Shown here: positions 50,317 through 58,983 of the stretch, piece by piece
How positions within the stretch are numbered: the first letter of the stretch is position 1
Layout: the number at the start of each line of letters is the position of its first letter
From: Myxococcales bacterium
GTDB taxonomy: Bacteria > Myxococcota_A > Polyangia > Polyangiales > Polyangiaceae
Reading direction: 5' to 3'
NCBI GenBank assembly: GCA_903642325.1
Contig: CAHJWM010000028.1
Span: forward strand, 1 to 64,000
Length of the DNA stretch: 64,000 nt
Made by a program: the position numbers and the translations under genes
The notes under the pieces: generated by a model
The model's database searches: none
Told to the model about the DNA's origin: nothing
What the model saw: the letters and a program-made list of their open reading frames with translations, nothing else

Positions 50317-50890
50317 AGCGTGATCGGACCGCGTGGGCATCCACTGCCGGCGCAGCTCGAGCCCTCGTTATTCGGGGCCGACATCGATCAACCATCAACC
50401 AAAATCTATCGGGCCGTAATTCGCAACACTGAGCTGGTCGCTCTCGACCAGTTTGCCGCCGCGACCTTGACTTGGTGGTCGGCCTGGCTTTGCCATCCGA
50501 CACGAACAGAGTTTCCCCGTGCAACCAGCCGCGCCCGAAAACTCACGCGCTCAGTCGAAGTCGACCTGCTGCCCGTCCAGGGAGCTGAGCAGGCCGACTT
50601 GCGTGCTCGGGAGTCCTCCTCCGCGAAGACCGGGCTGCTCATTGCATACGCCGCATCGTTACTTTGCCGGGGGGAGCTAGCGCCGTCGAGTCACTTCCAC
50701 CGCCGCAAGCTGCCAAAGAAAGCACCTCTGCGCTGTTGCCTCTCGTTGCCGTTTTGCTTTCCGTGTTTTTAATCGGGGCCTGACAGGCTGGTGAATTCTT
50801 GCCCGACGGCACGGACTCGGCGCCAGATGGCTTTTTAAAGAGGTTTGTCCTCTATACAGGACATGAGGGCGGTGGTAAACGTGGCCTCGC
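50317..50890. other. Divergent intergenic region
   Basis: About 570 bases between the GFA gene (minus) and the aldo/keto reductase gene (plus). Open frames on both strands here have no recognisable motif. An inverted repeat at 50846-50863 lies just upstream of the reductase start. Confidence 0.4.
50846..50863. promoter_or_regulatory. Candidate operator before aldo/keto reductase
   Basis: Perfect 6-base arms TGTCCT (50846-50851) and AGGACA (50858-50863) flank CTATAC, 27 bases before the ATG. The TATAC centre could double as a -10 element, in which case a bound repressor would block initiation. Confidence 0.45.
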
Positions 50891-51883
50891 ATGCAAAGTA
50901 CCCACCTCGGCAACACGGGTTTAGTCGTTTCGCGCCTCGTGCTCGGCACCATGACCTTTGGTCTGCAAACCGACGAAGAAGCGTCACGGTCCATCTTGGA
51001 TGTCGCGGCGGAGGGCGGCATCAACTTTCTCGACGCGGCGGATGTCTACCCGCTGGGGGGCGGTCTCCCCACCGTGGGTCGAACCGAAGAGATCGTGGGC
51101 CGCTGGCTCAAGGGCAAGCGCGAGCGGTTCATCGTGGCGACGAAGGCCGTTGGGAAAGTGGGGCCTTCGCCTTGGGATCAAGGCGCATCGCGCAAGCACT
51201 TGCTCGACGCCATCGACGGCTCGCTGCGCCGGCTTGGCACGGACTACGTCGATCTGTATCAGCTGCACTCCGACGATCGAACGACGCCACTCGAAGAGAC
51301 CGTCGAGGCGCTCGATGTGATCGTACGCTCGGGCAAAGCACGCTACATCGGCGTCTCGAATTTTCTTGCGTACCGCCTGGCGTTGGCACTGGGCCACGCA
51401 GGCGCTCGGCGACTGACCCGCTTCGTCTCGATTCAACCTCGCTATAACCTGCTCTTTCGCGAGATCGAACGCGAGCTTTTGCCGCTTGCCCAAGAGCAAG
51501 GCATTGCCGTGATCCCGTACAATCCGCTGGCCGGCGGGCTGTTGACCGGTAAGCACCAGCAAAAGACGGGGCCCACGCCAGGCACTCGCTTCACGCTCGG
51601 GACCGCCGCCGAGCGCTATCAAGACCGCTACTGGCACGAACGGCAGTTCGCCAGCGTCGACGGGCTGCAAAAGTTGAGTGCCGAGCGTGGACTGTCGCTC
51701 ACCCGCGTCGCCGTCGCATGGGTGCTGGCGAATCCAACTATCACCGCGCCGATCATTGGGGCGAGCCGCCCCGAACAGCTCGCGGACACGCTCAAAGCAA
51801 CCGAGCTGAAGCTCGATTCGGAGCTGCTCGGTAAGCTGAACGAGCTGACATTCGAATACCGTCGCGGCGACGCCGAACGTTGA
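50891..51883 (+). CDS. Aldo/keto reductase
   Basis: A 330-residue NADPH-dependent oxidoreductase of the (alpha/beta)8 AKR superfamily. The catalytic Asp and Tyr are in INFLDAADVYPLGG, Lys in FIVATKAVGKVG, and His in VDLYQLHSDD. The C-terminal NADPH-binding region (PIIGASRPEQLADTLKATELKL) is typical. It resembles the ion-channel-beta-subunit-like/YajO type. Substrate unknown. The start matches the usual AKR N-terminus (Leu-Gly-Asn-Thr-Gly-Leu-Val-Val-Ser). A short palindrome lies in the promoter. Confidence 0.93.
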   Translation: MQSTHLGNTGLVVSRLVLGTMTFGLQTDEEASRSILDVAAEGGINFLDAADVYPLGGGLPTVGRTEEIVGRWLKGKRERFIVATKAVGKVGPSPWDQGASRKHLLDAIDGSLRRLGTDYVDLYQLHSDDRTTPLEETVEALDVIVRSGKARYIGVSNFLAYRLALALGHAGARRLTRFVSIQPRYNLLFREIERELLPLAQEQGIAVIPYNPLAGGLLTGKHQQKTGPTPGTRFTLGTAAERYQDRYWHERQFASVDGLQKLSAERGLSLTRVAVAWVLANPTITAPIIGASRPEQLADTLKATELKLDSELLGKLNELTFEYRRGDAER

Positions 51884-51891
51884 GCGTTTTT

Positions 51892-51905
51892 CCGGCGTTC
51901 GCCGG
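51892..51905 (+). terminator. Possible weak terminator hairpin after aldo/keto reductase
   Basis: CCGGCG and CGCCGG surround TT right after the reductase stop codon, preceded by a T-run but not followed by one. Structure is certain; terminator function is doubtful. Confidence 0.25.
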
Positions 51906-52176
51906 TTGCCTTCTCGTCGTTCATCACTTCTCTTCACTCGAAAAAGTGGTTCGCCGCTCGCTACAAACCCAGGTTTTCACTCAGCGTCTGCCCTCTTACT
52001 TGCTGCGGAAGACCATGCGTCTACAATAGAAGACGCAGCGATTTGTCCAGCTCAACCGATTCTTCCGCCCGGTTGCCGTGCGCTGTTGCTAACTCCAACA
52101 CTCAAAGCGCCGCGCCTCCATCCAAAGAGACAGAACGATGCGAAGGGCTGACTTGCGCAGCACGGCGGAGAGCCTT

Positions 52177-53373
52177 ATGAGCCGGGAACTGGACTCGTCG
52201 AATACCCCGCTCCCGGAATCCCAACGCCGCTTGTTACTGGCGCTGGGGCTGGCGACCTTCATGGTCAGCTTGGACGCGCGCGTGGTGGCGCCATTATTGC
52301 CAGCGATTGCGCGTGATTTCCGGATTTCGATCGCTCGCGCCGGCTATGTGGTCTCGGGCTATCTACTTCCCTATGGGTTGTTTCAACTGGCATACGGTCC
52401 GCTGGCCGACCGCTTTGGGAAAGTGCGCGTGTCCGTATGCGCCATGGTCGCGTTCAGTGTCGGCACTGCGTTCTGCGGTGCGTTCGAGTCCTTCGCCAAC
52501 GTGCTTTTGTTACGCGCGCTCACGGGCGCTGCCGCAGCGGCGCTGATTCCGCTGACGATCGCGTATATCGGTGACACCGTGCCCTATGCGCGCCGGCAAG
52601 CGGCTTTGGCGATGCTCATGGCAAGCTCTGGCGCAGCTCAGGCGCTGAGCGTGAGCGTCGGAGGGAGTATCGCAGCGGTGTTGTCGTGGCGCGCGATCTT
52701 CCCGATCCTCGGCGTTTTATCCTGTGCCGTAACGCTGTGGCTGCTGCTGAATGCGAAGCACGAGCAGCGCGCGGCGGTGAGCAGACGCCGGCCGCGTTAC
52801 CGGGACGCGCTTCGCAGCCCGCTCTTACCGATCTTGGGTTTGGTAGCATTTGAAGGTTTCCTTTATATGGGCGGTTTTCCTTACCTGAGCGGGCTGTTGG
52901 AACGGCGCTTTGGGCTCGGGCCGTTACACATTGGCTTGCTCTTGGGCTTGGCCGGTTTCTCCCAGCTGGTGACAGCCCGCGCGTTGCCGCGCCTGCTTCG
53001 CAGGGCATCAGAGCAAGAGTTACTGGCAGTGGGCGGCGGGCTGATGAGTGTTGCTTACTTAGTCAGCGCCGCAGCCGGCCGCTTCCTATGGGTGGGTGTG
53101 GGCTGCGTCCTGATAGGTGCCGGATTCAGTCTGTGCCATTCCACCATTCAGACTCGCGCCACCGAGGCCTTTCCCGAAGGGCGCGGCTCCTCGCTCGCCC
53201 TGTTCGCCTTCTCGCTATTCCTCGGTAGCGCGCTGGGCAGCGTGGCGTTCGGCGCCACGCTGGAACGTGTGGGGTATGGCGTCACGTTCGCAGGAGCCGG
53301 CATCCTGCTGCTCGTGTTCACCGGGCTCGCGCTGCATGCTCTCGGGCGCTCGCCAGCCGTCCGAGTCGATTGA
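52177..53373 (+). CDS. MFS transporter (drug/arabinose-efflux type)
   Basis: About 398 residues with 12 predicted membrane helices. The MFS motif A between helices 2 and 3 is visible as Gly-Pro-Leu-Ala-Asp-Arg-Phe-Gly-Lys-Val-Arg, and motif C-like sequence in helix 5 (GAAQALSVSVGGSIAAVLSWR). These mark proton-driven exporters of the DHA family. The ATG at 52177 has GGAGAG about six bases upstream and is favoured over ATG 52138. Substrate cannot be predicted. The neighbour, an O-methyltransferase, is 174 bases further on the same strand. Confidence 0.92.
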   Translation: MSRELDSSNTPLPESQRRLLLALGLATFMVSLDARVVAPLLPAIARDFRISIARAGYVVSGYLLPYGLFQLAYGPLADRFGKVRVSVCAMVAFSVGTAFCGAFESFANVLLLRALTGAAAAALIPLTIAYIGDTVPYARRQAALAMLMASSGAAQALSVSVGGSIAAVLSWRAIFPILGVLSCAVTLWLLLNAKHEQRAAVSRRRPRYRDALRSPLLPILGLVAFEGFLYMGGFPYLSGLLERRFGLGPLHIGLLLGLAGFSQLVTARALPRLLRRASEQELLAVGGGLMSVAYLVSAAAGRFLWVGVGCVLIGAGFSLCHSTIQTRATEAFPEGRGSSLALFAFSLFLGSALGSVAFGATLERVGYGVTFAGAGILLLVFTGLALHALGRSPAVRVD

Positions 53374-53547
53374 GTCAACACGGTGCTTCGCGGGTGCGAA
53401 AGGTCCAGCGCGAATCGGAGCGAACTGGTCAGAAATTCAATCTCCGCGCACGTCACCCTGAGAGGTAATGCGCTACGAGAGACAAGTTACAGTATGCAAG
53501 AGACTCGAAACTCGATAAGCACCGCCACACTCAAGGAGGAACGAATC

Positions 53548-54219
53548 ATGACCCAGGAACAGTGGTCGCAAGTCGACGAATACATCGTGAAGTCCCTGGT
53601 GCCGACCGACACTGCGCTCGACGCGGCCCTCAGCGCTAGCGCCAAAGCCGGCTTGCCCGCGATCAACGTCGCGCCGAACCAGGGCAAATTCCTAAATCTG
53701 TTGGCGAGCATCCAGGGCGCTCGCAACATCTTGGAGATCGGCACGCTCGGCGGCTACAGCACTATCTGGCTGGCGCGCGCGCTGCCGGCGGGCGGCCGGC
53801 TCGTGACGCTGGAGCTGGATCCGAAGCACGCGGAAGTCGCGCGTCAGAATCTGGCACGCGCCGGGGTCGGCGAGCAGGTCAGCATCCGCGTCGGACGTGC
53901 GGCGGACACGCTGGCGGCGCTCGCCAAAGAGGCCGTCGCGGCCTTCGATTTCGTGTTCATAGACGCCGACAAGCAGAGTATCCCTGAATACTTCGAGTGG
54001 GCACTCAAGCTCACGCGCGTAGGCAGTGTGATCGTTGTCGATAACGTAGTCAGGAAGGGCGCAGTGATCGACGCCGCCAGCAGCGATCCGAACGTGCAAG
54101 GCGTGCGTCGTTTCAATGAGCGGCTGTCGAACACGCCGGGGGTCAGCGCCACTGCGATTCAGACCGTCGGCAGTAAGGGCTACGACGGCTTTTCGCTGAT
54201 CCGCGTCACGGGGCCGTGA
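53548..54219 (+). CDS. SAM-dependent O-methyltransferase
   Basis: A 223-residue class I methyltransferase of the catechol/caffeoyl-CoA O-methyltransferase type. SAM motif I is LEIGTLGGYSTIWLARALP, the acidic end of strand 2 is LVTLELDPKHAEVA, and metal-site residues appear in DFVFIDADKQ and VVDNVVRKGAV (Asp, Asp, Asn triad). It is expected to methylate a catechol-like or flavonoid-like substrate with a divalent cation. Strong AAGGAGG eight bases upstream fixes the start at 53548. Confidence 0.93.
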   Translation: MTQEQWSQVDEYIVKSLVPTDTALDAALSASAKAGLPAINVAPNQGKFLNLLASIQGARNILEIGTLGGYSTIWLARALPAGGRLVTLELDPKHAEVARQNLARAGVGEQVSIRVGRAADTLAALAKEAVAAFDFVFIDADKQSIPEYFEWALKLTRVGSVIVVDNVVRKGAVIDAASSDPNVQGVRRFNERLSNTPGVSATAIQTVGSKGYDGFSLIRVTGP

Positions 54220-54517
54220 GCGTGGGCTAGCCGCGCTTCCGCTCGGCTGCGCGAGCGCCCCGCTCGCCTAACGCCGGGGATTTGCGGTCGGCACGGCTCT
54301 GATCAACATTCAAGTCCGCCATTGAACTTTACGGGCTCGGCGTGCCCACTCACAACGACTGCCGCAAGGGTGCCAAGACCTGGTTGATGGTCACTCAATC
54401 AAGCTGTCAGCGTCAAAGCCTTCGGCGGCGCAGCTCGGCGCCGAAGGCCATCATGCCGCCATGCAACGAGCGCGTGACCCTGAGCTCGTCTCGGCCGCGC
54501 GACGCCGGTCGATGCGG

Positions 54518-54780
54518 TCAATGACCATAGACCTGAACGTCAAAGAAACTGGCCCAGGTGCCGAGGTCAGGCAGGGCGTTCACCGTCAGCCGGACATAGT
54601 GCGCCGAGGGCGAGCCGGTGATCGAATAAGTTTGTGCGTCTGTCGTGCTCTCAGAATTGGTTGGGTCGAGAACTGATGTCCAAGTGTCTCCGTCGAGCGA
54701 GCCCTCTATTCGTCTTCTTGGATGGATTCGCGCGCAAACATCAGTTCGAGACTGAACAGGCGGGTAGCGCCGGGTGCGAC
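54518..54780 (-). pseudogene. Fragment of F5/8-type C (discoidin-like) domain
   Basis: On the minus strand one frame reads Arg-Ile-Glu-Gly-Ser-Leu-Asp-Gly-Asp-Thr-Trp-Thr-Ser-Val ... Ala-His-Tyr-Val-Arg-Leu-Thr-Val and ends Phe-Asp-Val-Gln-Val-Tyr-Gly-His, with TGA at 54518-54520. This is the second half of a discoidin domain. A different frame just upstream (ending at 54706) reads Leu-Phe-Ser-Leu-Glu-Leu-Met-Phe-Ala-Arg-Glu, which fits the preceding strand, implying a frameshift near 54715. The rest of the domain and any start are missing; it abuts the 3' end of the beta-helical lipoprotein gene. Confidence 0.6.
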
Positions 54781-55802
54781 GAAGCAGTGATGTTCACCGG
54801 CGCTGCGATCGTCATCGACTCCGCGAGCACGGAACCTCTCACATCCAGGGTATTGTTGACCGACAGCGTGCTCTGGGGCGCATATAGAAAACCGCTCAGC
54901 TCGAGCGGCGCTCCGATCGTGATCGCGCCGCCCACGGCCAGCCAAGTCGAGCCGCCGCTGAACGACAACGTATTGTCGATTTGCAACGCGCCTCCGATTA
55001 CAAAATCTAGGCTTGCGCCATCGTCGAGCTCCACCCGCATCGGCGAAGCGACGCGCACGTCGCCGTCGACCACGATCACCGTTCTGCCGCTGACGTGGAA
55101 GGTGAGCTCGTTATCGATACCGAACGAGCTAAACCGATAACGAGCGCAACCGAGGCTGACCTGCGCGGGCTGCGAATGCGCACTCAACACGTCCCCCAGA
55201 TCGCGCACGCCAAGCGCCTCGGAGCTCTGGATGACAGCGGCGGGCGAGGGGGCGTCGTCACAAGCCAACGGATCGTCGACCTGGAGGTCGCGGCTCGTAA
55301 CAGTTTTGGCACTGACATACGTAGCGTCGCTACTCGCAGCGTGGAGTGTCCCCTTCACGGTGATGGTATTGCTAGCTTCTAGCGAACCGCCCACGACGGC
55401 GTTGCCGCCCACATGCGCCGGTGCATGAACACTCCAATCACCAGCCGTCGAGAGATCTTCGTCGATGTCCTGAGTGTTGTCGGCTTCGATGTCGCCATAG
55501 CTGGTGAACGAACCGTCATTGACCCGAAGCGGCGCCGAAAGCCGGGAGCGACCGGAGACGGCGAGGGACCCTGAGCTCACCGTGAGGGTGTTGCGTTCAT
55601 CCAAGTCGCCACACACCGCGGCAATCGTGCCGGGCTTTGCCGCCGCGGCGCAGCGCGGCAACTCAGGGTCGTCCGAGCCGAGCCCGCACGCTTGCAACTC
55701 CACGTTTCCACTGAACCCATTAGGCCCGAACCCCAGCGGTCCAGAGTTTTGTGAGCAGCTCGCAAGCGAAAGGATCAGCAAGCAAACATGAGCACGGGCC
55801 AT
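54741..55802 (-). CDS. Lipoprotein with repetitive beta-helix-like domain
   Basis: About 353 residues from ATG 55802. The signal ends in Leu-Ser-Leu-Ala-Ser-Cys. The mature protein has many short repeats of alternating small and polar residues ending in Gly or Asn (LTVSSGSLAVSGRSRLSAPLRVNDG, VGGNAVVGGSLEASNTITVKGTLHAASS), then a stretch with FIVGGALQIDNTLSFSGGSTWLAVGGAI. This matches the beta-helical 'DUF7305/PilX-like' architecture seen in pilus-tip or surface polymers of myxobacteria. Function is unknown; surface structural role is inferred. Earlier in-frame starts add 25 residues. Confidence 0.75.
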   Translation of the reverse strand: MARAHVCLLILSLASCSQNSGPLGFGPNGFSGNVELQACGLGSDDPELPRCAAAAKPGTIAAVCGDLDERNTLTVSSGSLAVSGRSRLSAPLRVNDGSFTSYGDIEADNTQDIDEDLSTAGDWSVHAPAHVGGNAVVGGSLEASNTITVKGTLHAASSDATYVSAKTVTSRDLQVDDPLACDDAPSPAAVIQSSEALGVRDLGDVLSAHSQPAQVSLGCARYRFSSFGIDNELTFHVSGRTVIVVDGDVRVASPMRVELDDGASLDFVIGGALQIDNTLSFSGGSTWLAVGGAITIGAPLELSGFLYAPQSTLSVNNTLDVRGSVLAESMTIAAPVNITASSHPALPACSVSN

Positions 55803-55922
55803 GGCGAGACTCTCTGCGAGGCTCGTGCCAGCGCCGCCAGCGGCTGCCGTCGAGCGTGCTCGCCGAGATGGCGCCAACCGCGCGAGGGGGGTGGAGACAA
55901 ACGCACCCGGTTGGCTTCATGG

Positions 55923-57338
55923 TCAGGGATTGACCGCTGCGGGCGTACGTTGCGCACGCACGTTTGCCAACGGCGTAGGGTCGGGATCCCCCGGCGCCGC
56001 GTGGCTGCGCTTTGGTCCCCTAGCGTTCGAACGGGGAGTGCTGACGGTGCGACCCGCGACGGCGCGGGTCGGCGATGCGGACGCGGGCAAGGCAACGGGG
56101 GTGCGCTCGGCAACTGGTGCGGGTGTACTGGGTGGAAAGCCGCCCCACGTTGCCGCAACGGTGACGACGAGAGGCTGCGCGCTCGCCGTCGCAAAAGAGC
56201 CCTGCGCCGCCGAATCGCTAGCTTTTGCGGGAGAGCCCAAGAGCGCATGACGCATCGCCAAACCGCTGACGACCAAAAGTGGAACCGCGAGCAGCGCGCT
56301 CACTTGGAGCAGCGTCATGCGTCGGTTCACGCAGGGGGGCGTGGGCTGCCCCCAGGGAGTGAAGGCGCCAGAAGGGCCCGCGTCGGCCCTCTCTGCAGGG
56401 TGCGTAGACGGCGAGAGCGCGCTTCCCGACATGCCGTGTCGCTGCGGGCTACCGGAAACACGCTCGACGGACGCTCGCGAGCGCCGCGGCGCGAACTCGA
56501 GTAGGGCAAGTGCAAGGGCGCCGACGTTCGGATAACGCAGGTCGGGGTCCTTTTCGAGGCACTTGATTATCACGCCCTCGAGCGCTATCGGTGCATCCGG
56601 GCAAATGTCCCTGAGCAACGTCGGCCTTGCGGTCACGACTTTGAACACGAGCTCCGCGCGGGATCCTGCCTGAAAGGGCGGCAGGCCTGTTATCAACTCG
56701 TGCAGCACTGCGCCCAGCGCCCAGATGTCGCTCCGCGGATCGACGCCCTTTGCCGAGCGCATTTGCTCGGGCGACATGTAGAACGGCGACCCCATAGCGG
56801 CAGACGTTTTCGCCAAACGAGCTTTAGAACCGCCAAAGCCGGTAGACTTCGAGATCCCAAAATCCAACACTTTTATGGCAAGCACGCCGTCCGAGCGCTG
56901 GACCGCGCACAAGTTCGCGGGCTTCAGGTCGCGGTGCACGATACCGAGCGCGTGGGCTTCTGCGATCGCCTCGCACGCTTGCAACAAGAATTGGACGGCT
57001 TGCTCGATCGTCAACGGGCCGCGTTGAAGCAGCCACGCCGCAAGATCGCTACCGTCCATATAATCCATCACCATGTATGGGGAACCGGTATCGAGCACGC
57101 CGACGTCTGAAACGCGCGCGACATGCTCGCTTTTGATCTTCATGGCAGCGCGTGCTTCGCAGCTGAATTGCTCCACCGCCTCGGCGTGCTGGAGTACCTC
57201 GGGCCGAAGGAACTTGATCGCGACGCGCTCGCCGAGCTGAAGGTGGGTCGCTGCGACGACGATACCCATGCCTCCCTGCCCGATCACGCGTTCGACGCGG
57301 TATTTCCCGGCAAGTATCTGTCCCACCACGATATCCAT
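55923..57338 (-). CDS. Hanks-type Ser/Thr kinase with membrane helix
   Basis: A 471-residue kinase: Gly loop GQGGMGIV, catalytic Lys42 (VAIKFLRPE), HRD 135-137 (IVHRDLKPANL) and DFG (Asp159), all intact. The activation segment contains Thr/Ser residues before Gly-Ser-Pro-Phe-Tyr-Met-Ser-Pro-Glu. After the kinase domain come a disordered linker, a membrane helix (LLQVSALLAVPLLVVSGLAM, about 345-365) and a Pro/Ala/Thr/Arg-rich tail outside. This is the standard PknB-like myxobacterial layout without PASTA repeats. The ATG at 57338 aligns with the family start (Met-Asp-Ile-Val-Val-Gly). Targets unknown. Confidence 0.93.
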   Translation of the reverse strand: MDIVVGQILAGKYRVERVIGQGGMGIVVAATHLQLGERVAIKFLRPEVLQHAEAVEQFSCEARAAMKIKSEHVARVSDVGVLDTGSPYMVMDYMDGSDLAAWLLQRGPLTIEQAVQFLLQACEAIAEAHALGIVHRDLKPANLCAVQRSDGVLAIKVLDFGISKSTGFGGSKARLAKTSAAMGSPFYMSPEQMRSAKGVDPRSDIWALGAVLHELITGLPPFQAGSRAELVFKVVTARPTLLRDICPDAPIALEGVIIKCLEKDPDLRYPNVGALALALLEFAPRRSRASVERVSGSPQRHGMSGSALSPSTHPAERADAGPSGAFTPWGQPTPPCVNRRMTLLQVSALLAVPLLVVSGLAMRHALLGSPAKASDSAAQGSFATASAQPLVVTVAATWGGFPPSTPAPVAERTPVALPASASPTRAVAGRTVSTPRSNARGPKRSHAAPGDPDPTPLANVRAQRTPAAVNP

Positions 57339-57712
57339 ACTTTCCCCCGAGCGCACCCGATAACAGATCCGTTTATATCATATATGTCATGTCCGCAACG
57401 AGATTAGACCGCCCGCGCGAAGGTCGTCAGCCGAGAGGGCGAGCGGCCGACGGCGCTCGCGTCGGCTTCGGCGCGTGCGCCGAAACTGCCAAGCGAGCGC
57501 TGCGTCGGTGCGTTGGGGGGCTGCAATGACGGCCAGCGACGCCGCTTCGGTGCGGCTACAGCTCGCGGCCTCGTGCGTTGGAGTGCCGCCGCGGTGACTG
57601 CTCTCGCGCACCGGCCTCGCCTTAGATACGCGAAGCTCAGTGCTCGTGCGGTAGTACCGTGTGGAGGGCCGAAGCGCTTGACGGGGGGGGTCAGCTCGTA
57701 GATACTGCACTA
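57339..57712. other. Divergent intergenic region
   Basis: About 370 bases between the kinase (minus) and the small plus-strand gene. The left part is AT-richer (57360-57400), a likely promoter. No coding motif was recognised. Confidence 0.4.
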
Positions 57713-58066
57713 ATGTTCAGCTCGGCCGAGACCGTATCCGCTGAGTCTGCCTCTCAGAAAGCTCCTTATCGGCTCGTTCCGAATCCCGCGCTCTACGTTT
57801 GCGAGTCGCGCAAGCCTCGCAAGCGCTGGGCGGAAGCCGAGCAACTCGATTTGCTAGTCTCCAAAGTCCTCAGCGGGGACGCGCTGTATCGCCGTCATTG
57901 CCAGCGCATCATCAGTCTTCAAGCTCGCCTGAAGCTTCGCGTGAGCCGGTCTGCCTGGGTCCTTTATTTATACTTGGAAGAGGCCGAGGTTGAGCGCCTG
58001 ACCTACGCGCTCGATCGCGTTGCGGCGGAGGCGCGGGCGCGAGGCCGGCGTTCGCGTGGCCGGTAA
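57713..58066 (+). CDS. Small helical protein of unknown function
   Basis: A 117-residue protein. The second half is predicted helical and charged (LLVSKVLSGDALYRRHCQRIISLQARLKLRVS, then YLYLEEAEVERLTYALDRVAAEARARG), ending in a basic tail; no signal peptide or known motif. It lies 75 bases upstream of an XRE regulator on the same strand, so the two may be functionally linked. A toxin-antitoxin pair was considered, but there is no family match. Confidence 0.6.
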   Translation: MFSSAETVSAESASQKAPYRLVPNPALYVCESRKPRKRWAEAEQLDLLVSKVLSGDALYRRHCQRIISLQARLKLRVSRSAWVLYLYLEEAEVERLTYALDRVAAEARARGRRSRGR

Positions 58067-58114
58067 GCCGTTCGCGCGAGCTGTGTTCAATCTAACTTAT
58101 CTGTTATTTTCTAA

Positions 58115-58136
58115 GAACGTTCCGGGCGGGACGTTC
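58115..58136. promoter_or_regulatory. Candidate operator of the XRE gene (9-4-9 inverted repeat)
   Basis: GAACGTTCC (58115-58123) and GGGACGTTC (58128-58136) are inverted partners with one mismatch around GGGC, five bases before the XRE start codon and right after an AT-rich promoter-like patch. Autoregulation by the XRE protein is inferred. Confidence 0.5.
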
Positions 58137-58141
58137 GCGCC

Positions 58142-58444
58142 ATGCGTCGCGTTCCGCAGAGGCGGAAAAAGCAGGCAAGTGGCACGCCCCGTCCTCGGGC
58201 AACCGCCACGTTGCATCATCGGGAGACGCCGCGATTTCGCAAGCTCAATGCGCTCCTTGCCAAGCGCTTGAGGCAACTCCGCAACGCGCGCGGAATGACC
58301 ATCGAGCAAGCCAGCGAGGCCGCCGGAGTCGAGCCGATGACCTGGTACCGCCTGGAAAATCGCCGCGCCAATCCAACCCTCGCGGTGCTCGCCTCCGTAG
58401 CTGCCAGCTTCGATCTCAGCGTTTCGGCATTGCTCGAAGAGTGA
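58142..58444 (+). CDS. XRE-family helix-turn-helix regulator
   Basis: A 100-residue protein. The first 32 residues are basic and Pro/Arg/Thr-rich; the rest is a five-helix XRE domain (LAKRLRQLRNARGMTIEQASEAAGVEPMTWYRLENRRANPT ... LAVLASVAASFDLSVSALLEE). Such single-domain regulators often repress their own promoter; the inverted repeat overlapping its start region supports this. There is no effector or peptidase domain. The small gene upstream is the closest candidate partner. Confidence 0.85.
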   Translation: MRRVPQRRKKQASGTPRPRATATLHHRETPRFRKLNALLAKRLRQLRNARGMTIEQASEAAGVEPMTWYRLENRRANPTLAVLASVAASFDLSVSALLEE

Positions 58445-58488
58445 TCGGTTACGGGTTCTCACGACCCGAGCGGGGGTCGAGAGTTCCG

Positions 58489-58983
58489 TCAGGACAGCAC
58501 CCTTGGCCAGGGCAGGCGCGACCCGCCTCTGGTCCAGTGGTTGCGTTTGTAACCGGTGCGGGTGCGCACGACGTCCGCCATTCCCTCCCCGGTGCTGCCG
58601 CCGGTCGTAATTCTGGCAGATGCGCACCAATTCGCGTGCAGGGCGCCGTACATCCCTGCTTGGCGTTGGCCATGTCTGGTTAGCGCGGTGATGTAATCTA
58701 GCTCGAACTGAACGGTCGCCTTGCCCGTCTGCGCAACGTTCTCACTCGGGACGCCGTAATCCATCGAGTAAACAGCGACGGCTGGCTTTTTGCTACTCGA
58801 GCTCTCGCTTGGATCTCGAGTGATCATCGCACAAGCGGTATGAGGCGTTTGTACGAAACGCCGACAGCCAAGAACGCATGCCGGATGAGGCCAGGACGAC
58901 AACGTGAGAGCGAGATGGAGAGACAGGGCCCGAGCTTGGAATCGGCCGGCATCCAGCCGGCCGATCATCTCAGCGTCGATCAA
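58489..58983 (-). CDS. Doubtful small protein downstream of phospholipase C
   Basis: An open frame of up to 164 residues; an internal ATG at 58827 gives 112 residues. The middle part (Ala-Val-Tyr-Ser-Met-Asp-Tyr-Gly-Val-Pro ... Val-Gln-Phe-Glu-Leu-Asp-Tyr-Ile-Thr-Ala-Leu) has plausible protein composition, but the C-terminus is Arg/Gly/Thr-rich and no family is recognised. It follows the phospholipase gene on the same strand. It may be a decayed or non-coding frame. Confidence 0.25.
   Translation of the reverse strand: MIDAEMIGRLDAGRFQARALSLHLALTLSSWPHPACVLGCRRFVQTPHTACAMITRDPSESSSSKKPAVAVYSMDYGVPSENVAQTGKATVQFELDYITALTRHGQRQAGMYGALHANWCASARITTGGSTGEGMADVVRTRTGYKRNHWTRGGSRLPWPRVLS

Noticed and set aside
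57713..58444. Calling the small gene and XRE gene a toxin-antitoxin system
   Set aside because: Order and sizes are suggestive only; no toxin family or conserved motif is visible, so it is kept as a question in the findings.
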